Source: Streptomyces shenzhenensis (GTDB taxonomy: Bacteria > Actinomycetota > Actinomycetes > Streptomycetales > Streptomycetaceae). Taken from it: a stretch of DNA of 64,000 nt. Below the pieces are notes generated by a model. That model was not told the origin of the DNA. It did no database searches and saw only the letters and a list, made by a program, of their open reading frames with translations. Position 1 is the first letter of the stretch; each line of letters opens with the position of its first letter. The DNA is taken from the NCBI RefSeq assembly GCF_021462265.1, contig NZ_JAJONF010000003.1, positions 248,001 to 312,000 on the forward strand. Direction: 5' to 3'. The position numbers were made by a program, and so were the translations under genes. Shown in pieces: positions 38,216 to 45,866 of the stretch.

Positions 38216-39196
38216 TCACTGCTCGTCGAACAGGCTCGTCACCGAACCGTCCTCGAACACCTCACGCACCGCACTCGCGATCGTCGGCGCGATCGACAGC
38301 ACCGTGATCTTGTCCAGATCCCGGCTCAGCTCACCCGGCGTCGGCAGCGTGTTCGTCAGCACGAACTCACTCACCCGCGAGTTCTTCAGCCGGTCCGCCG
38401 CCGGACCCGACAGCACACCGTGCGTGGCGGTGACGATCACGTCCTCGGCACCGTGCGCGAACAACGCGTCCGCCGCCGCGCAGATGGTGCCACCCGTGTC
38501 GATCATGTCGTCGACCAGCACACACACCCGGCCCTCGACCTCACCCACGACCTCGTGCACCGTGACCTGGTTCGCCACGTCCTTGTCACGCCGCTTGTGC
38601 ACGATGGCCAGAGGCGCACCGAGCCGGTCGCACCACCGGTCCGCCACCCGCACCCGGCCGGCGTCCGGGGACACCACGGTCAGCTTGCCCTTGTCCACCT
38701 TCCCGCCCACGTAGTCCGCGAGCAGCGGAAGCGCGAACAGATGGTCCACCGGGCCGTCGAAGAAACCCTGGATCTGGTCCGTGTGCAGATCCACGGTCAG
38801 GATCCGGTCCGCACCCGCCGTCTTCATCAGATCCGCGACCAGCCGCGCCGAGATCGGTTCACGACCCCGGTGCTTCTTGTCCTGCCGCGCGTAACCGTAG
38901 AACGGCACGATCACGGTGATGGACCGCGCCGACGCACGCTTCAGCGCGTCGATCATGATCAACTGCTCCATGATCCACTGATTGATCGGAGCCGTGTGGC
39001 TCTGGATCACGAAGCAGTCAGCACCACGCGCCGACTCCTGATAGCGGACGTAGATCTCACCGTTCGCGAAGTCGAAGGCCTTCGTCGGGACGACCCCGAC
39101 ACCCAGCTGCTGGGCGACCTCCTCGGCAAGCTCGGGGTGGGCGCGGCCGGAGAAGAACATCATCTTCTTCTCGCCGGTCGTCTTGATCCCGGTCAC
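38216..39196 (-). CDS. prs: Ribose-phosphate pyrophosphokinase
   Basis: Prs makes PRPP from ribose-5-phosphate and ATP for nucleotide, His and Trp synthesis. The 326-residue protein has the class I pattern: MMFFSGRAHPELAEEVAQQLGV, YGYARQDKKHRGREPISARLVADL (ATP-binding flexible loop), DLHTDQIQGFFDGPVDHL, the ribose loop VSPDAGRVRVADRW and the PRPP-binding loop CVLVDDMIDTGGTI. The GTG at 39196 has GAGGAGA upstream. It follows glmU on the same strand, 139 bases downstream, an order conserved in many Gram-positives. Confidence 0.95.
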   Translation of the reverse strand: MTGIKTTGEKKMMFFSGRAHPELAEEVAQQLGVGVVPTKAFDFANGEIYVRYQESARGADCFVIQSHTAPINQWIMEQLIMIDALKRASARSITVIVPFYGYARQDKKHRGREPISARLVADLMKTAGADRILTVDLHTDQIQGFFDGPVDHLFALPLLADYVGGKVDKGKLTVVSPDAGRVRVADRWCDRLGAPLAIVHKRRDKDVANQVTVHEVVGEVEGRVCVLVDDMIDTGGTICAAADALFAHGAEDVIVTATHGVLSGPAADRLKNSRVSEFVLTNTLPTPGELSRDLDKITVLSIAPTIASAVREVFEDGSVTSLFDEQ

Positions 39197-39335
39197 AGCA
39201 CTGTCTCCTCAGAGGTGTCTCAGCCGTACAGCCGGACCTCCAGCGCCCTGTGTGCCGGGCGCGGAAGCGAATCAGCTGGTTAGGTGCGGGTGTGCACTTA
39301 TCACGGTACGACGTCTTCGGCGCACCTGTTTCCGG

Positions 39336-40784
39336 TCAGTCCTCGTTCGTACCCCGCCGGGAAGCCGCCTCGGCGGCCTTCGCCGCCGAACTCCCCGGAC
39401 GCTTACGAGCCACCCAACCCTCGATATTCCGCTGCTGACCGCGGGCCACGGCCAGCGAACCGGGCGGCACATCCTTCGTGATCACAGACCCCGCAGCGGT
39501 GTACGCACCGTCCCCGATCGTGACAGGCGCCACAAACATGTTGTCCGAGCCCGTCTTGCAGTGCGACCCCACAGTCGTGTGGTGCTTGCTCTCCCCGTCG
39601 TAGTTCACGAACACACTGGCCGCACCGATGTTCGAGTACTCGCCGATCGACGCGTCACCCACATAGGAGAGATGCGGAATCTTCGTCCCCTCCCCGATCG
39701 ACGCGTTCTTCGTCTCCACGTACGTACCGATCTTGCCCTTCGCACCCAACCGGGTCCCCGGCCGCAGATAGGCATACGGTCCCACGGACGCACCCGCACC
39801 GATATGAGAGGAATAAGACACCGTGTTGTCCACCCGCGCCCCCGCACCCACCCGCGTGTCCTTCAGCCGGCTGTTCGGCCCGACCTCGGCACCCCGCGCA
39901 AGATGCGTGGACCCCTGCAACTGCGTCCCCGGATTGACCACGACATCCTGCTCGAACGTAACCGTCACGTCGACCCACGTCGTCGCCGGATCCACCACGG
40001 TCACACCCTCCAGCATCGCCCGCTCCAGCAGCCGGTCGTTGAGGATCCGCCGCGCCTGGGCCAACTGCACCCGGTTGTTGATCCCGGCGATCTCCCGGTG
40101 GTCACCCGCCACCGAGGCCCCCACCCGGTGCCCGGCCTCCCGCAGAATCCCGAGAACATCCGTCAGGTACTCCTCACCCTGACTGTTGTTCGTCCGCACC
40201 TTCCCCAGCGCGTCCGCGAGCAGCCGCCCGTCGAACGCGAACACCCCGGAGTTGATCTCCCGGATCACCCGCTGCGCCTCGGACGCGTCCTTGTGCTCCA
40301 CGATGGCCGTCACGGCCCCGGAGGCCGCGTCGCGCACGATACGGCCGTAACCCGTCGCGTCCGGCACCTCCGCCGTCAGCACCGTCACGGCGTTGCCGTC
40401 GCCTTGATGCGCCTTGGTGAGCCCCCGCAACGTCGCCCCGGTCAACAGCGGGGTGTCACCGCAGACCACGACCACGGTCCCGTCGACCGCCCCGCCCAGC
40501 TCCTCCAGCGCCATCCGCACGGCGTGCCCGGTGCCGTTCTGCCGCTCCTGCACGGCGGTACGCACGGTGGCGTCGACCTCGCCGAGGTGAGCGGCGACCT
40601 GCTCGCGTGCGTGCCCGACGACGACGATCAGGTTCTCCGGGTCCAACTCGCGTGAGGCGGCGAGCACATGACCCACCAGGGAGCGGCCGCAGATCTCATG
40701 CAGGACCTTCGGTGTGGCCGACTTCATACGGGTGCCCTCGCCCGCTGCGAGAACGACGACGGCTGCCGGGCGAATGGCGCTCAC
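39336..40784 (-). CDS. glmU: Bifunctional UDP-GlcNAc pyrophosphorylase/GlcN-1-P acetyltransferase
   Basis: GlmU acetylates glucosamine-1-phosphate and then uridylylates it to UDP-GlcNAc for peptidoglycan. The 482-residue protein begins with the nucleotidyltransferase motif [36 protein letters not shown] marks the metal-binding Asp. The C-terminal half is a left-handed beta-helix with hexapeptide repeats ([36 protein letters not shown]) and [13 protein letters not shown]. The tail is Lys/Ala/Arg-rich. The GTG at 40784 is preceded by GAAGGG. It is probably co-transcribed with prs. A terminator and tRNA-Gln lie upstream. Confidence 0.95.
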   Translation of the reverse strand: MSAIRPAAVVVLAAGEGTRMKSATPKVLHEICGRSLVGHVLAASRELDPENLIVVVGHAREQVAAHLGEVDATVRTAVQERQNGTGHAVRMALEELGGAVDGTVVVVCGDTPLLTGATLRGLTKAHQGDGNAVTVLTAEVPDATGYGRIVRDAASGAVTAIVEHKDASEAQRVIREINSGVFAFDGRLLADALGKVRTNNSQGEEYLTDVLGILREAGHRVGASVAGDHREIAGINNRVQLAQARRILNDRLLERAMLEGVTVVDPATTWVDVTVTFEQDVVVNPGTQLQGSTHLARGAEVGPNSRLKDTRVGAGARVDNTVSYSSHIGAGASVGPYAYLRPGTRLGAKGKIGTYVETKNASIGEGTKIPHLSYVGDASIGEYSNIGAASVFVNYDGESKHHTTVGSHCKTGSDNMFVAPVTIGDGAYTAAGSVITKDVPPGSLAVARGQQRNIEGWVARKRPGSSAAKAAEAASRRGTNED

Positions 40785-40863
40785 GGAGTTGCCCTTCGGC
40801 TTTTTGGACGGGTGGGGGTGACACCCGCAGGATACCGGGGCGTTTCGTGGGGGACATGAGAGC

Positions 40864-40896
40864 GGGTCCTGACGGTGCTGTCGCTAGTCAGGACCC
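40864..40896. terminator. Terminator after tRNA-Gln
   Basis: GGGTCCTGAC and GTCAGGACCC form a perfect 10-bp stem with a 13-base loop, 13 bases beyond the 3' end of tRNA-Gln on the minus strand. It also separates the tRNA from glmU. Confidence 0.75.
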
Positions 40897-40908
40897 GAAC
40901 CGAGCGTG

Positions 40909-40980
40909 CTCCCCTGCCAGGACTCGAACCTGGAACAAATCATCCAAAGTGACCCGTGTTGCCGATTACACCACAGGGGA
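40909..40980 (-). tRNA. tRNA-Gln (anticodon UUG)
   Basis: A 72-base cloverleaf is read on the minus strand. The 5' arm TCCCCTG pairs with the 3' arm CAGGGGA, and the D-arm is GTGTAATCGGCAACAC. The anticodon loop CTTTGGA gives anticodon TTG, and the T-loop is GGTTCGAGTCC. The mature CCA end is not fully encoded. The gene at 41010 starts its stop codon only 30 bases from the tRNA 5' end. Confidence 0.93.
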
Positions 40981-41009
40981 TGGCAAAAGCTCCCTAAACG
41001 GACATTTAG

Positions 41010-41867
41010 TTATTCCGTCGCGGTCGCGCCACCTACTATGCCGCACCACCAGCCCTCGATGCGACGGTACAAGTCGGCCCCCTGGAGGACTTTGATCACT
41101 AGGCAACCCCGATAGCCGTCGCCGACGTTCTTGCGAACCGTTTTGGGGTTGTGCTTCTTGAGTGTCGTCTTGTTGAAGGCTGAGGCGTCGGCGCCAACCA
41201 GCTCTGCCCAGTACTGCTCGGCGCCCAAGACGTCGCCGCTCTCGTGGATCATGACGCTGAACCGCAGGCGTTTGCGCTCGACTTTGAGCAGGTCGAGCCA
41301 GGCGAGGTAGACCTTGATCATGCCTGGGTCGCTGTTGACGAAGATGACATTCTCGCGGCGGTCGTAGGACTTGTCCTTGCTGCCCTCCGCCCAGTAGAGG
41401 CCGACGCCCACCAGGAACAGTTCGCGGGCCGAGAGGGTGCCGATCGACTGCTTTGCCTCCGCCTTCGTCTGCTGGCGTTCTTCGTCGCGGATGCGCAGTG
41501 TCTCGTCCCAGCCCCTCCTGGCGATGGCTGCGGCTTCCTCGCGGCTGCGTTTCCGCTCCGGCGTCGGCAGATCCCTTACCCACAACGAGATCGAGCTCTT
41601 CGAGCACCCCAGTTCCACCTGGATCTGGTCGTAGGTCCACCCCTGGAGCCGCAGCTCCCGTGCCCTTTCCCTCAGGTCGTCCTTCGCGTTCGGGCGCTTT
41701 GTCCATTCCGGAGGGGGCTCGCCCTCCAGGAGGCGGTTGAGGATGTCGTTGTTGTGGACGTGCAGGCGGTCGCGGATCTGGCGGCGGCTGAGTCCCGTCC
41801 GCCGCAGCGCCACCGCCTGTTCCCGCAGGCTCTCGAAGTCCTGGTACTTGCTGTGTGGATGTGCCAT
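41010..41867 (-). CDS. HTH protein with LAGLIDADG-like domain, next to tRNA-Gln
   Basis: This is a 285-residue soluble protein. Residues about 8-47 (FESLREQAVALRRTGLSRRQ) and 62-98 (LRERARELRLQGWTYDQIQ) look like two helix-turn-helix units of a resolvase/MerR-like kind. A charged coiled region follows (104-142). The core, ELFLVGVGLYWAEGSKDK at 149-166 and VIFVNSDPGMIKVYLAWL at 174-191, matches the LAGLIDADG helix followed by an acidic turn and a second alpha-beta unit of homing-endonuclease-like proteins. The C-terminus is KHNPKTVRKNVGDGYRGCL. The gene has more A and T than its neighbours. I know similar proteins in other Streptomyces but no function. An ATG six bases earlier is an alternative start; neither has a ribosome site. 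Confidence 0.75.
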   Translation of the reverse strand: MAHPHSKYQDFESLREQAVALRRTGLSRRQIRDRLHVHNNDILNRLLEGEPPPEWTKRPNAKDDLRERARELRLQGWTYDQIQVELGCSKSSISLWVRDLPTPERKRSREEAAAIARRGWDETLRIRDEERQQTKAEAKQSIGTLSARELFLVGVGLYWAEGSKDKSYDRRENVIFVNSDPGMIKVYLAWLDLLKVERKRLRFSVMIHESGDVLGAEQYWAELVGADASAFNKTTLKKHNPKTVRKNVGDGYRGCLVIKVLQGADLYRRIEGWWCGIVGGATATE

Positions 41868-42023
41868 GGGCATACCGTCTGGGCGGAATGATCGGTTCCG
41901 TGGTCGAACGGGGTGTGGTTCAGCAGTTCGAGCGATACCGAGGGGTTTTGGTGTTGTTCGGGTTACGGAGTGTGGTGTAGGTGAGTAGACGAAACTCACC
42001 GGAAAAGCCCACCCTCGCGCCCG

Positions 42024-42029
42024 TAGGCT
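42024..42029 (+). promoter_or_regulatory. -10 box of a possibly leaderless sensor kinase gene
   Basis: TAGGCT lies six bases before the ATG at 42036. GAGG in the same six bases could act as a weak ribosome site if the transcript starts earlier. Confidence 0.35.
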
Positions 42030-42035
42030 TGAGGC

Positions 42036-43370
42036 ATGACCACGACGGGGGCAGACCACGCGACGGCCTTGACCGGGCCGTGGTGGTGGTCGAGGTGGCG
42101 TAGCGCGGTTCTGGACGTGGTGCTCGCACTGGTGTCGGCGCTGGAGTGCGCCGCGGAGGGGGTTCCGTTCGCGCGGGACGCGGGGATCCCGTTGCCGGCG
42201 GGGGTCGTGTTCGGTCTGCTGGCCGGTTCCGTGCTGGTGCTGCGCCGGAAGTGGCCGATCGCCGTGGTGCTGGTCGCGATCGCGATCACGCCGGCCCAGA
42301 TGGGTTTCCTGATGGGCATCGTCGGCCTGTACACCCTTGCCGCGGCGGAGTTGCCGAGGCGGATCATCGTGGCGCTGGCGGGCATGTCGCTGGTGGGGAT
42401 GATGATCGTGACGTTCGTGCGGGTGAAGCAGGACATGGCGCGGGGTGATCTGACGCTGGGGGACTGGTTCGTGCCCTTCGCGGCGGTGACCACCTCGCTG
42501 GGGCTGACCGCTCCGCCGGTGCTGCTGGGGCTGTACGTGGGTGCCCGGCGGCGGCTGATGGAGAGCCTGCGGGAGCGGGCGGACAGTCTGGAGCGGGAGC
42601 TTCAGCTGCTCGCGGAGCGGGCGGAGGAGCGTGCGGAGTGGGCCCGGGGCGAGGAGCGGACGCGGATCGCGCGCGAGATGCATGACGTGGTCGCGCACCG
42701 GGTGTCGTTGATGGTGGTGCATGCGGCGGCGTTGCAGGCGGTGGCGCGGAAGGATCCGGAGAAGGCGGTGCGGAACGCGGCGCTGGTGGGTGACATGGGG
42801 CGCCAGGCGTTGACGGAGCTGCGGGAGATGCTGGGTGTGCTGCGGTCGGGGGAGGGTGCTCAGCGGCGTACGGCTTCGGCCTCGGCCTCGGTTGTGTCCG
42901 TGTCGGCTTCGGTGCCGTTGGCCGCGGTGGGGGCGGCGGCCGCGGCGGCGGCTTCCCGGGTGGCGGAGGAGGAGGGGCCGTGGCTGTCGGAGTTGGAGGT
43001 GCTGATCGGGCAGTCGGCGGCGGCGGGGATGGTGGTGGATCTGTCGGTCGAGGGTGCGGTGCGGTCGTACGCGGCGGAGATCGAGCAGACGGCGTTCCGG
43101 GTGGTGCAGGAGGCGCTGACGAACGTCCACAAGCATGCGGCGGGTGCGAAGACGCATGTGCGGCTGGCGCATCGGGTGGCGGAGATCGCGATGCAGGTGG
43201 AGAACGAGCCGCCGCCGGAGCCGGCGTCGGCGGCGTCTGCCGGGCTGCCCTCGGGTGGGAACGGTCTGGTGGGGATGCGTGAGCGGGTGCTGGGGTTGGG
43301 TGGGGTGTTCGTGTCGGGGCCGACGGATGCCGGGGGGTTTCGGGTGTCGGCGGTGATACCGGCGGTGTGA
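42036..43370 (+). CDS. Orphan two-component sensor kinase (HisKA_3 type)
   Basis: This is a 444-residue membrane histidine kinase of the class that partners LuxR/NarL regulators. The N-terminal half holds about five hydrophobic helices (residues 25-45, 55-70, 75-105, 110-127, 145-170). The dimerisation and phosphorylation motif is IAREMHDVVAHRVSLM with phospho-acceptor His216. The ATPase N-box is VVQEALTNVHKHAAGAKTHV and the G-box GNGLVGMRERVLGLGG. An Ala/Ser/Val-rich insertion (about 280-315) separates the domains. No response regulator gene is adjacent: neighbours are a LAGLIDADG-like gene and a SUKH-3 gene. The ligand is unknown. Confidence 0.88.
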   Translation: MTTTGADHATALTGPWWWSRWRSAVLDVVLALVSALECAAEGVPFARDAGIPLPAGVVFGLLAGSVLVLRRKWPIAVVLVAIAITPAQMGFLMGIVGLYTLAAAELPRRIIVALAGMSLVGMMIVTFVRVKQDMARGDLTLGDWFVPFAAVTTSLGLTAPPVLLGLYVGARRRLMESLRERADSLERELQLLAERAEERAEWARGEERTRIAREMHDVVAHRVSLMVVHAAALQAVARKDPEKAVRNAALVGDMGRQALTELREMLGVLRSGEGAQRRTASASASVVSVSASVPLAAVGAAAAAAASRVAEEEGPWLSELEVLIGQSAAAGMVVDLSVEGAVRSYAAEIEQTAFRVVQEALTNVHKHAAGAKTHVRLAHRVAEIAMQVENEPPPEPASAASAGLPSGGNGLVGMRERVLGLGGVFVSGPTDAGGFRVSAVIPAV

Positions 43371-43374
43371 CCGC

Positions 43375-43424
43375 CTGGTTGCGTCTGGTTGCGTCTGGTT
43401 ACGCCGGGTTATGCCTGGGTGGTG
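43375..43424. repeat. 10-bp tandem repeat at the kinase/SUKH-3 junction
   Basis: Five units of a CTGGTTGCGT-like decamer (two perfect, three degenerate) span the short gap between the kinase stop and the convergent SUKH-3 stop, running a few codons into the latter. Confidence 0.55.
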
Positions 43425-43906
43425 AGGCGGTGGGGTTCGAGGCCGGCGATGAGGGTGGTCAGGGCGTGGTCGATGTCGGGGCCGACGTACCAGTCGCCGG
43501 TGTGGTCGAGGGTGTAGACGCGGCCCTCGGCGTCGATGGCGAGGAGTGCGTGGGTGTCGGTCTCCGCGCCGAGGGGGCAGAGCTCGGTGTCGAGGGCGCG
43601 GCCCAGGTCGCCGAGGGTGCGGGCGAGGTGGAGGCCGTGCAGAGGGTCGATGTGGAGCGCGGCGGGGGCGATCTGGCGGCCGGTGCCGGTCGGTTTGATG
43701 TGCAGGCCGCCGAACTCGGCCCAGGCCTCGACGGCGGCGGGGAAGACGGCGTGCCGGTGGCCGGCGGGTGAGGCGTGGCCGCGCAGGGTGTCGGCCCAGA
43801 CCTCGGCCTGCTTTATGTCCCAGCGTCCGGGGAGCCAGCCGGCGGTGCGCAGGGCCGCGTCGACGGGCACGGAGAAGCGCGTGGAGGAGGTGCGGTCGGC
43901 GTGCAT
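43409..43906 (-). CDS. SUKH-3 family (immunity-type) protein
   Basis: This is a 165-residue protein of the SUKH superfamily, type 3. The family pattern is visible in RTAGWLPGRWDIKQAEVWADTLR, then FPAAVEAWAEFGGLHIKPTGTGRQIAPAALHIDP, and CPLGAETDTHALLAIDAEGRVYTLDHTGDWYVGPDIDHALTTLI. SUKH proteins neutralise nuclease and deaminase toxins in polymorphic toxin systems. It is encoded just downstream of a YwqJ-type deaminase on the same strand, separated by 79 bases only on the outer side, so the two form a likely toxin-immunity pair. No signal peptide or membrane segment is present. Confidence 0.85.
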   Translation of the reverse strand: MHADRTSSTRFSVPVDAALRTAGWLPGRWDIKQAEVWADTLRGHASPAGHRHAVFPAAVEAWAEFGGLHIKPTGTGRQIAPAALHIDPLHGLHLARTLGDLGRALDTELCPLGAETDTHALLAIDAEGRVYTLDHTGDWYVGPDIDHALTTLIAGLEPHRLTTQA

Positions 43907-43985
43907 CTGCCCTTCGTTCGTGTGTGGTGCGGGTGCGGGTGCTGGCTGTGGGGCCTGTGGTGCGTGTGTGGGGGTGGTGGGTGCG

Positions 43986-44534
43986 TCAGGCGTCGGTGGT
44001 GGGGTCGACGACGCGGACGCCGAAGTGGGCGGTGAGGGCGGCGCAGGCCCGGCAGGGGGCGGCGAAGCTGCCGTGCAGGGGGTCGCCGTCCTCGCGTATG
44101 CGGCGGGCGGTGAGCTTGGCCTGCTTGAGGGATTTGCGGGCTTCGCCGTTGGTCATGGGTTTGCGGGCGGCGCGTTTGCTGCGGGCGCTGTCGGCGGCGC
44201 TGATGTGCCGTGAGATGAGGATGGCTTCGGCGCAGCGGCCGGTGAAGCGGTCGCGCTGGCCGCTGGGGAGGGTGTCGAGGAACTCCTGGACCAGCGGGTG
44301 CAGTGGGGGCGGCTGGTCGCCGCGGGCGGCGGTGCCGGTGAGGGTGGCGCCGCGGACGGAGAGGGCGGCGGCGACGGTGGGCAGGATGCCGTCGCGGCGG
44401 TGCTGGAGGGCGGGGACGGGAGGTGTCTCGGTGCTGCTCCAGTCGATACGGGGGTCGCCGTCGGTGGTGCCGTGGATGGCGCCGCGGCCGGCGCCGGGCG
44501 TGGCGGTGTGCGGTCCCGTCTGTGTGCCGTTCAT
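43986..44534 (-). CDS. YwqJ-related deaminase
   Basis: This is a 182-residue stand-alone member of the cytidine-deaminase-like fold, YwqJ branch. The zinc motifs are intact: GRCAEAILISRH has Cys101 as ligand and Glu103 as proton shuttle, and PCRACAAL has Cys161 and Cys164 (PCxxC). The N-terminal 45 residues are low-complexity. The strands GILPTVAAALSVRG match the opening of YwqJ domains. Members are toxins of polymorphic systems predicted to deaminate nucleic acids or nucleotides, but this one lacks any export or RHS module. The ATG at 44534 follows GAGGGGAAG. It is divergent from the nuclease/SUKH-1 gene and lies upstream of the SUKH-3 gene on the same strand. Confidence 0.8.
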   Translation of the reverse strand: MNGTQTGPHTATPGAGRGAIHGTTDGDPRIDWSSTETPPVPALQHRRDGILPTVAAALSVRGATLTGTAARGDQPPPLHPLVQEFLDTLPSGQRDRFTGRCAEAILISRHISAADSARSKRAARKPMTNGEARKSLKQAKLTARRIREDGDPLHGSFAAPCRACAALTAHFGVRVVDPTTDA

Positions 44535-44832
44535 GATCGTCTTCCCCTCCCGGGCATCCCCCCGAAAGTCACAGACTGCCAAATCCGGTGGCGGGTGTGG
44601 TAGCTGGGGCGGTGCGACACGCCCGGGTTTGGGCGCGCTGTCACGGCGGGGTGACGGCTGGTCACGGAACCGGAGGGCCGGTGACCGGGGTTCGCGTACC
44701 GCATAGGCTGTCGGCACCGCGATGGGCGCGGTCGACGCGTCTGGGACGTGGGAGAGACAGCCGGATACGGGCCGTGGCGCGCCGCAGGGGTGTGGTACCG
44801 GGCCGTACAGAGTGCCGCAGGGGGCATCCGTC
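44535..44832. other. Divergent promoter region of the SUKH block
   Basis: This 298-base gap separates the deaminase from the nuclease/SUKH-1 gene. A segment near 44695-44720 (GCGTACCGCATAGGCTGTCGG) has a -10-like ATAGGCT for the plus strand. A short inverted stretch (CGGGCATCCCCCCGAAAG) lies near the deaminase start. No gene is seen. Confidence 0.4.
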
Positions 44833-45858
44833 ATGACGACAGGTCGGCTCGGGCTGGGGGCACCGCCCAGCGGCCAGGCCGGGGGACAGGCCGCGCCGCC
44901 GAACGCGGCCTACGCCGGGCAGGTCGTGCACTTCCCGGATCCGGTCCGGGCGGCACGTCACCCGAGAGGGGTACGGGTCGACGAGCGTGGCTATCCCGAC
45001 TTCTCGCCTTACGCGCGCGCGGCGGCGGAGATCGCCGATCCGCCGGAGGGCTTCGGTGTCGACGAGTTGCGGCTGACGGACTTCGTGTCCGCGAACGCGG
45101 TGCTGGCGGCTTCGGGTCATGAACTGTGGGACACGGTGCCTGCGGTGGCGACGCCGCACGGCTGGACGTGGCATCACGTGGTCGGGTCGCGGCGGCTGGA
45201 GCTGGTTCCGGTCGAGGTGAAGGCGTTGCTGCGGCATCACGGCGGGGTGGCGACGGCACGGGTGGACCACGGGAAGCGCGGAACGCGCCCGTTGCAGGAG
45301 ACCCGTCCGGCGCACTTCGGGCTGCCGAAGTCGGGTGTGGCGGTGTCGGAGTCGCAGGTGCAGGGGGTCGAGGAGGACCTCGGGTACCGGCTGCCGGGTG
45401 CGTACCGTACGTTCCTGAAGGCGGCGGGCGGGTGCGCGCCGGTGGGCACGGCGTTGGACGCCGGTCTCGGACTGCTGCTGGACCAGCCGTTCTTCACGGT
45501 CCGTGACGAGGCGGCGGTGAACGACCTTGTGTACGTCAACAAGTGCCTGCGTGACCATCTGACCAAGGACTACCTGGGCGTCAGTTTCGTGCAGGGCGGC
45601 CTGCTGGCGGTGAAGGTGAGGGGCGACCGGCTGGGTTCGGTGTGGTTCTGTGCGTACGACGACGCGCGTGACGTGGATCCGGGGCTGCCGCCGGCGGAGC
45701 GGGTGGAGCGTCTGCTGTTGCCGTGCGGTGAGGACTTCGACGTGTTCCTGTCGCGGCTGGCGGGGTCTCCGCCGGAGTTGGAGACGGTGGCGAACCTGAT
45801 GGTCGACGGTGGTTTCGCGCGTGCCGTGCCGTTGTCTTCCGACGGCTCGGGGGAGTGA
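44833..45858 (+). CDS. WHH-type HNH nuclease domain fused to SUKH-1 (SMI1/KNR4)
   Basis: This is a 341-residue two-domain protein. Residues about 44-140 contain the pattern of the WHH branch of the HNH/ENDO VII toxins: GYPDFSPYARA (53-63), then GWTWHHVVGSRRLELVPVEV with catalytic His114/His115, then RHHGG (134-138). Residues about 170-312 form a SUKH-1 (SMI1/KNR4) domain (VSESQVQGVEEDLGYRLPGAYRTFLKAAGG; WFCAYDDARD). A toxin domain and its usual immunity fold are thus on one chain, which is unusual and suggests self-inhibition or a non-toxic role. No secretion signal is present. The ATG at 44833 follows AGGGGGC. The next gene starts eight bases downstream. Confidence 0.78.
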   Translation: MTTGRLGLGAPPSGQAGGQAAPPNAAYAGQVVHFPDPVRAARHPRGVRVDERGYPDFSPYARAAAEIADPPEGFGVDELRLTDFVSANAVLAASGHELWDTVPAVATPHGWTWHHVVGSRRLELVPVEVKALLRHHGGVATARVDHGKRGTRPLQETRPAHFGLPKSGVAVSESQVQGVEEDLGYRLPGAYRTFLKAAGGCAPVGTALDAGLGLLLDQPFFTVRDEAAVNDLVYVNKCLRDHLTKDYLGVSFVQGGLLAVKVRGDRLGSVWFCAYDDARDVDPGLPPAERVERLLLPCGEDFDVFLSRLAGSPPELETVANLMVDGGFARAVPLSSDGSGE

Positions 45859-45866
45859 GGTCGGGC

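Noticed and set aside
40909..41100. Integrated element attachment site at tRNA-Gln
   Set aside because: I found no direct repeat of the tRNA 3' end nearby and no integrase or plasmid genes; only the LAGLIDADG-like gene adjoins the tRNA, on its 5' side.
41868..43172. Upstream extension of the LAGLIDADG-like gene to 43172 on the minus strand
   Set aside because: The extension is antisense to the sensor kinase and low-complexity; conserved sequence begins at MAHPHS (41867).
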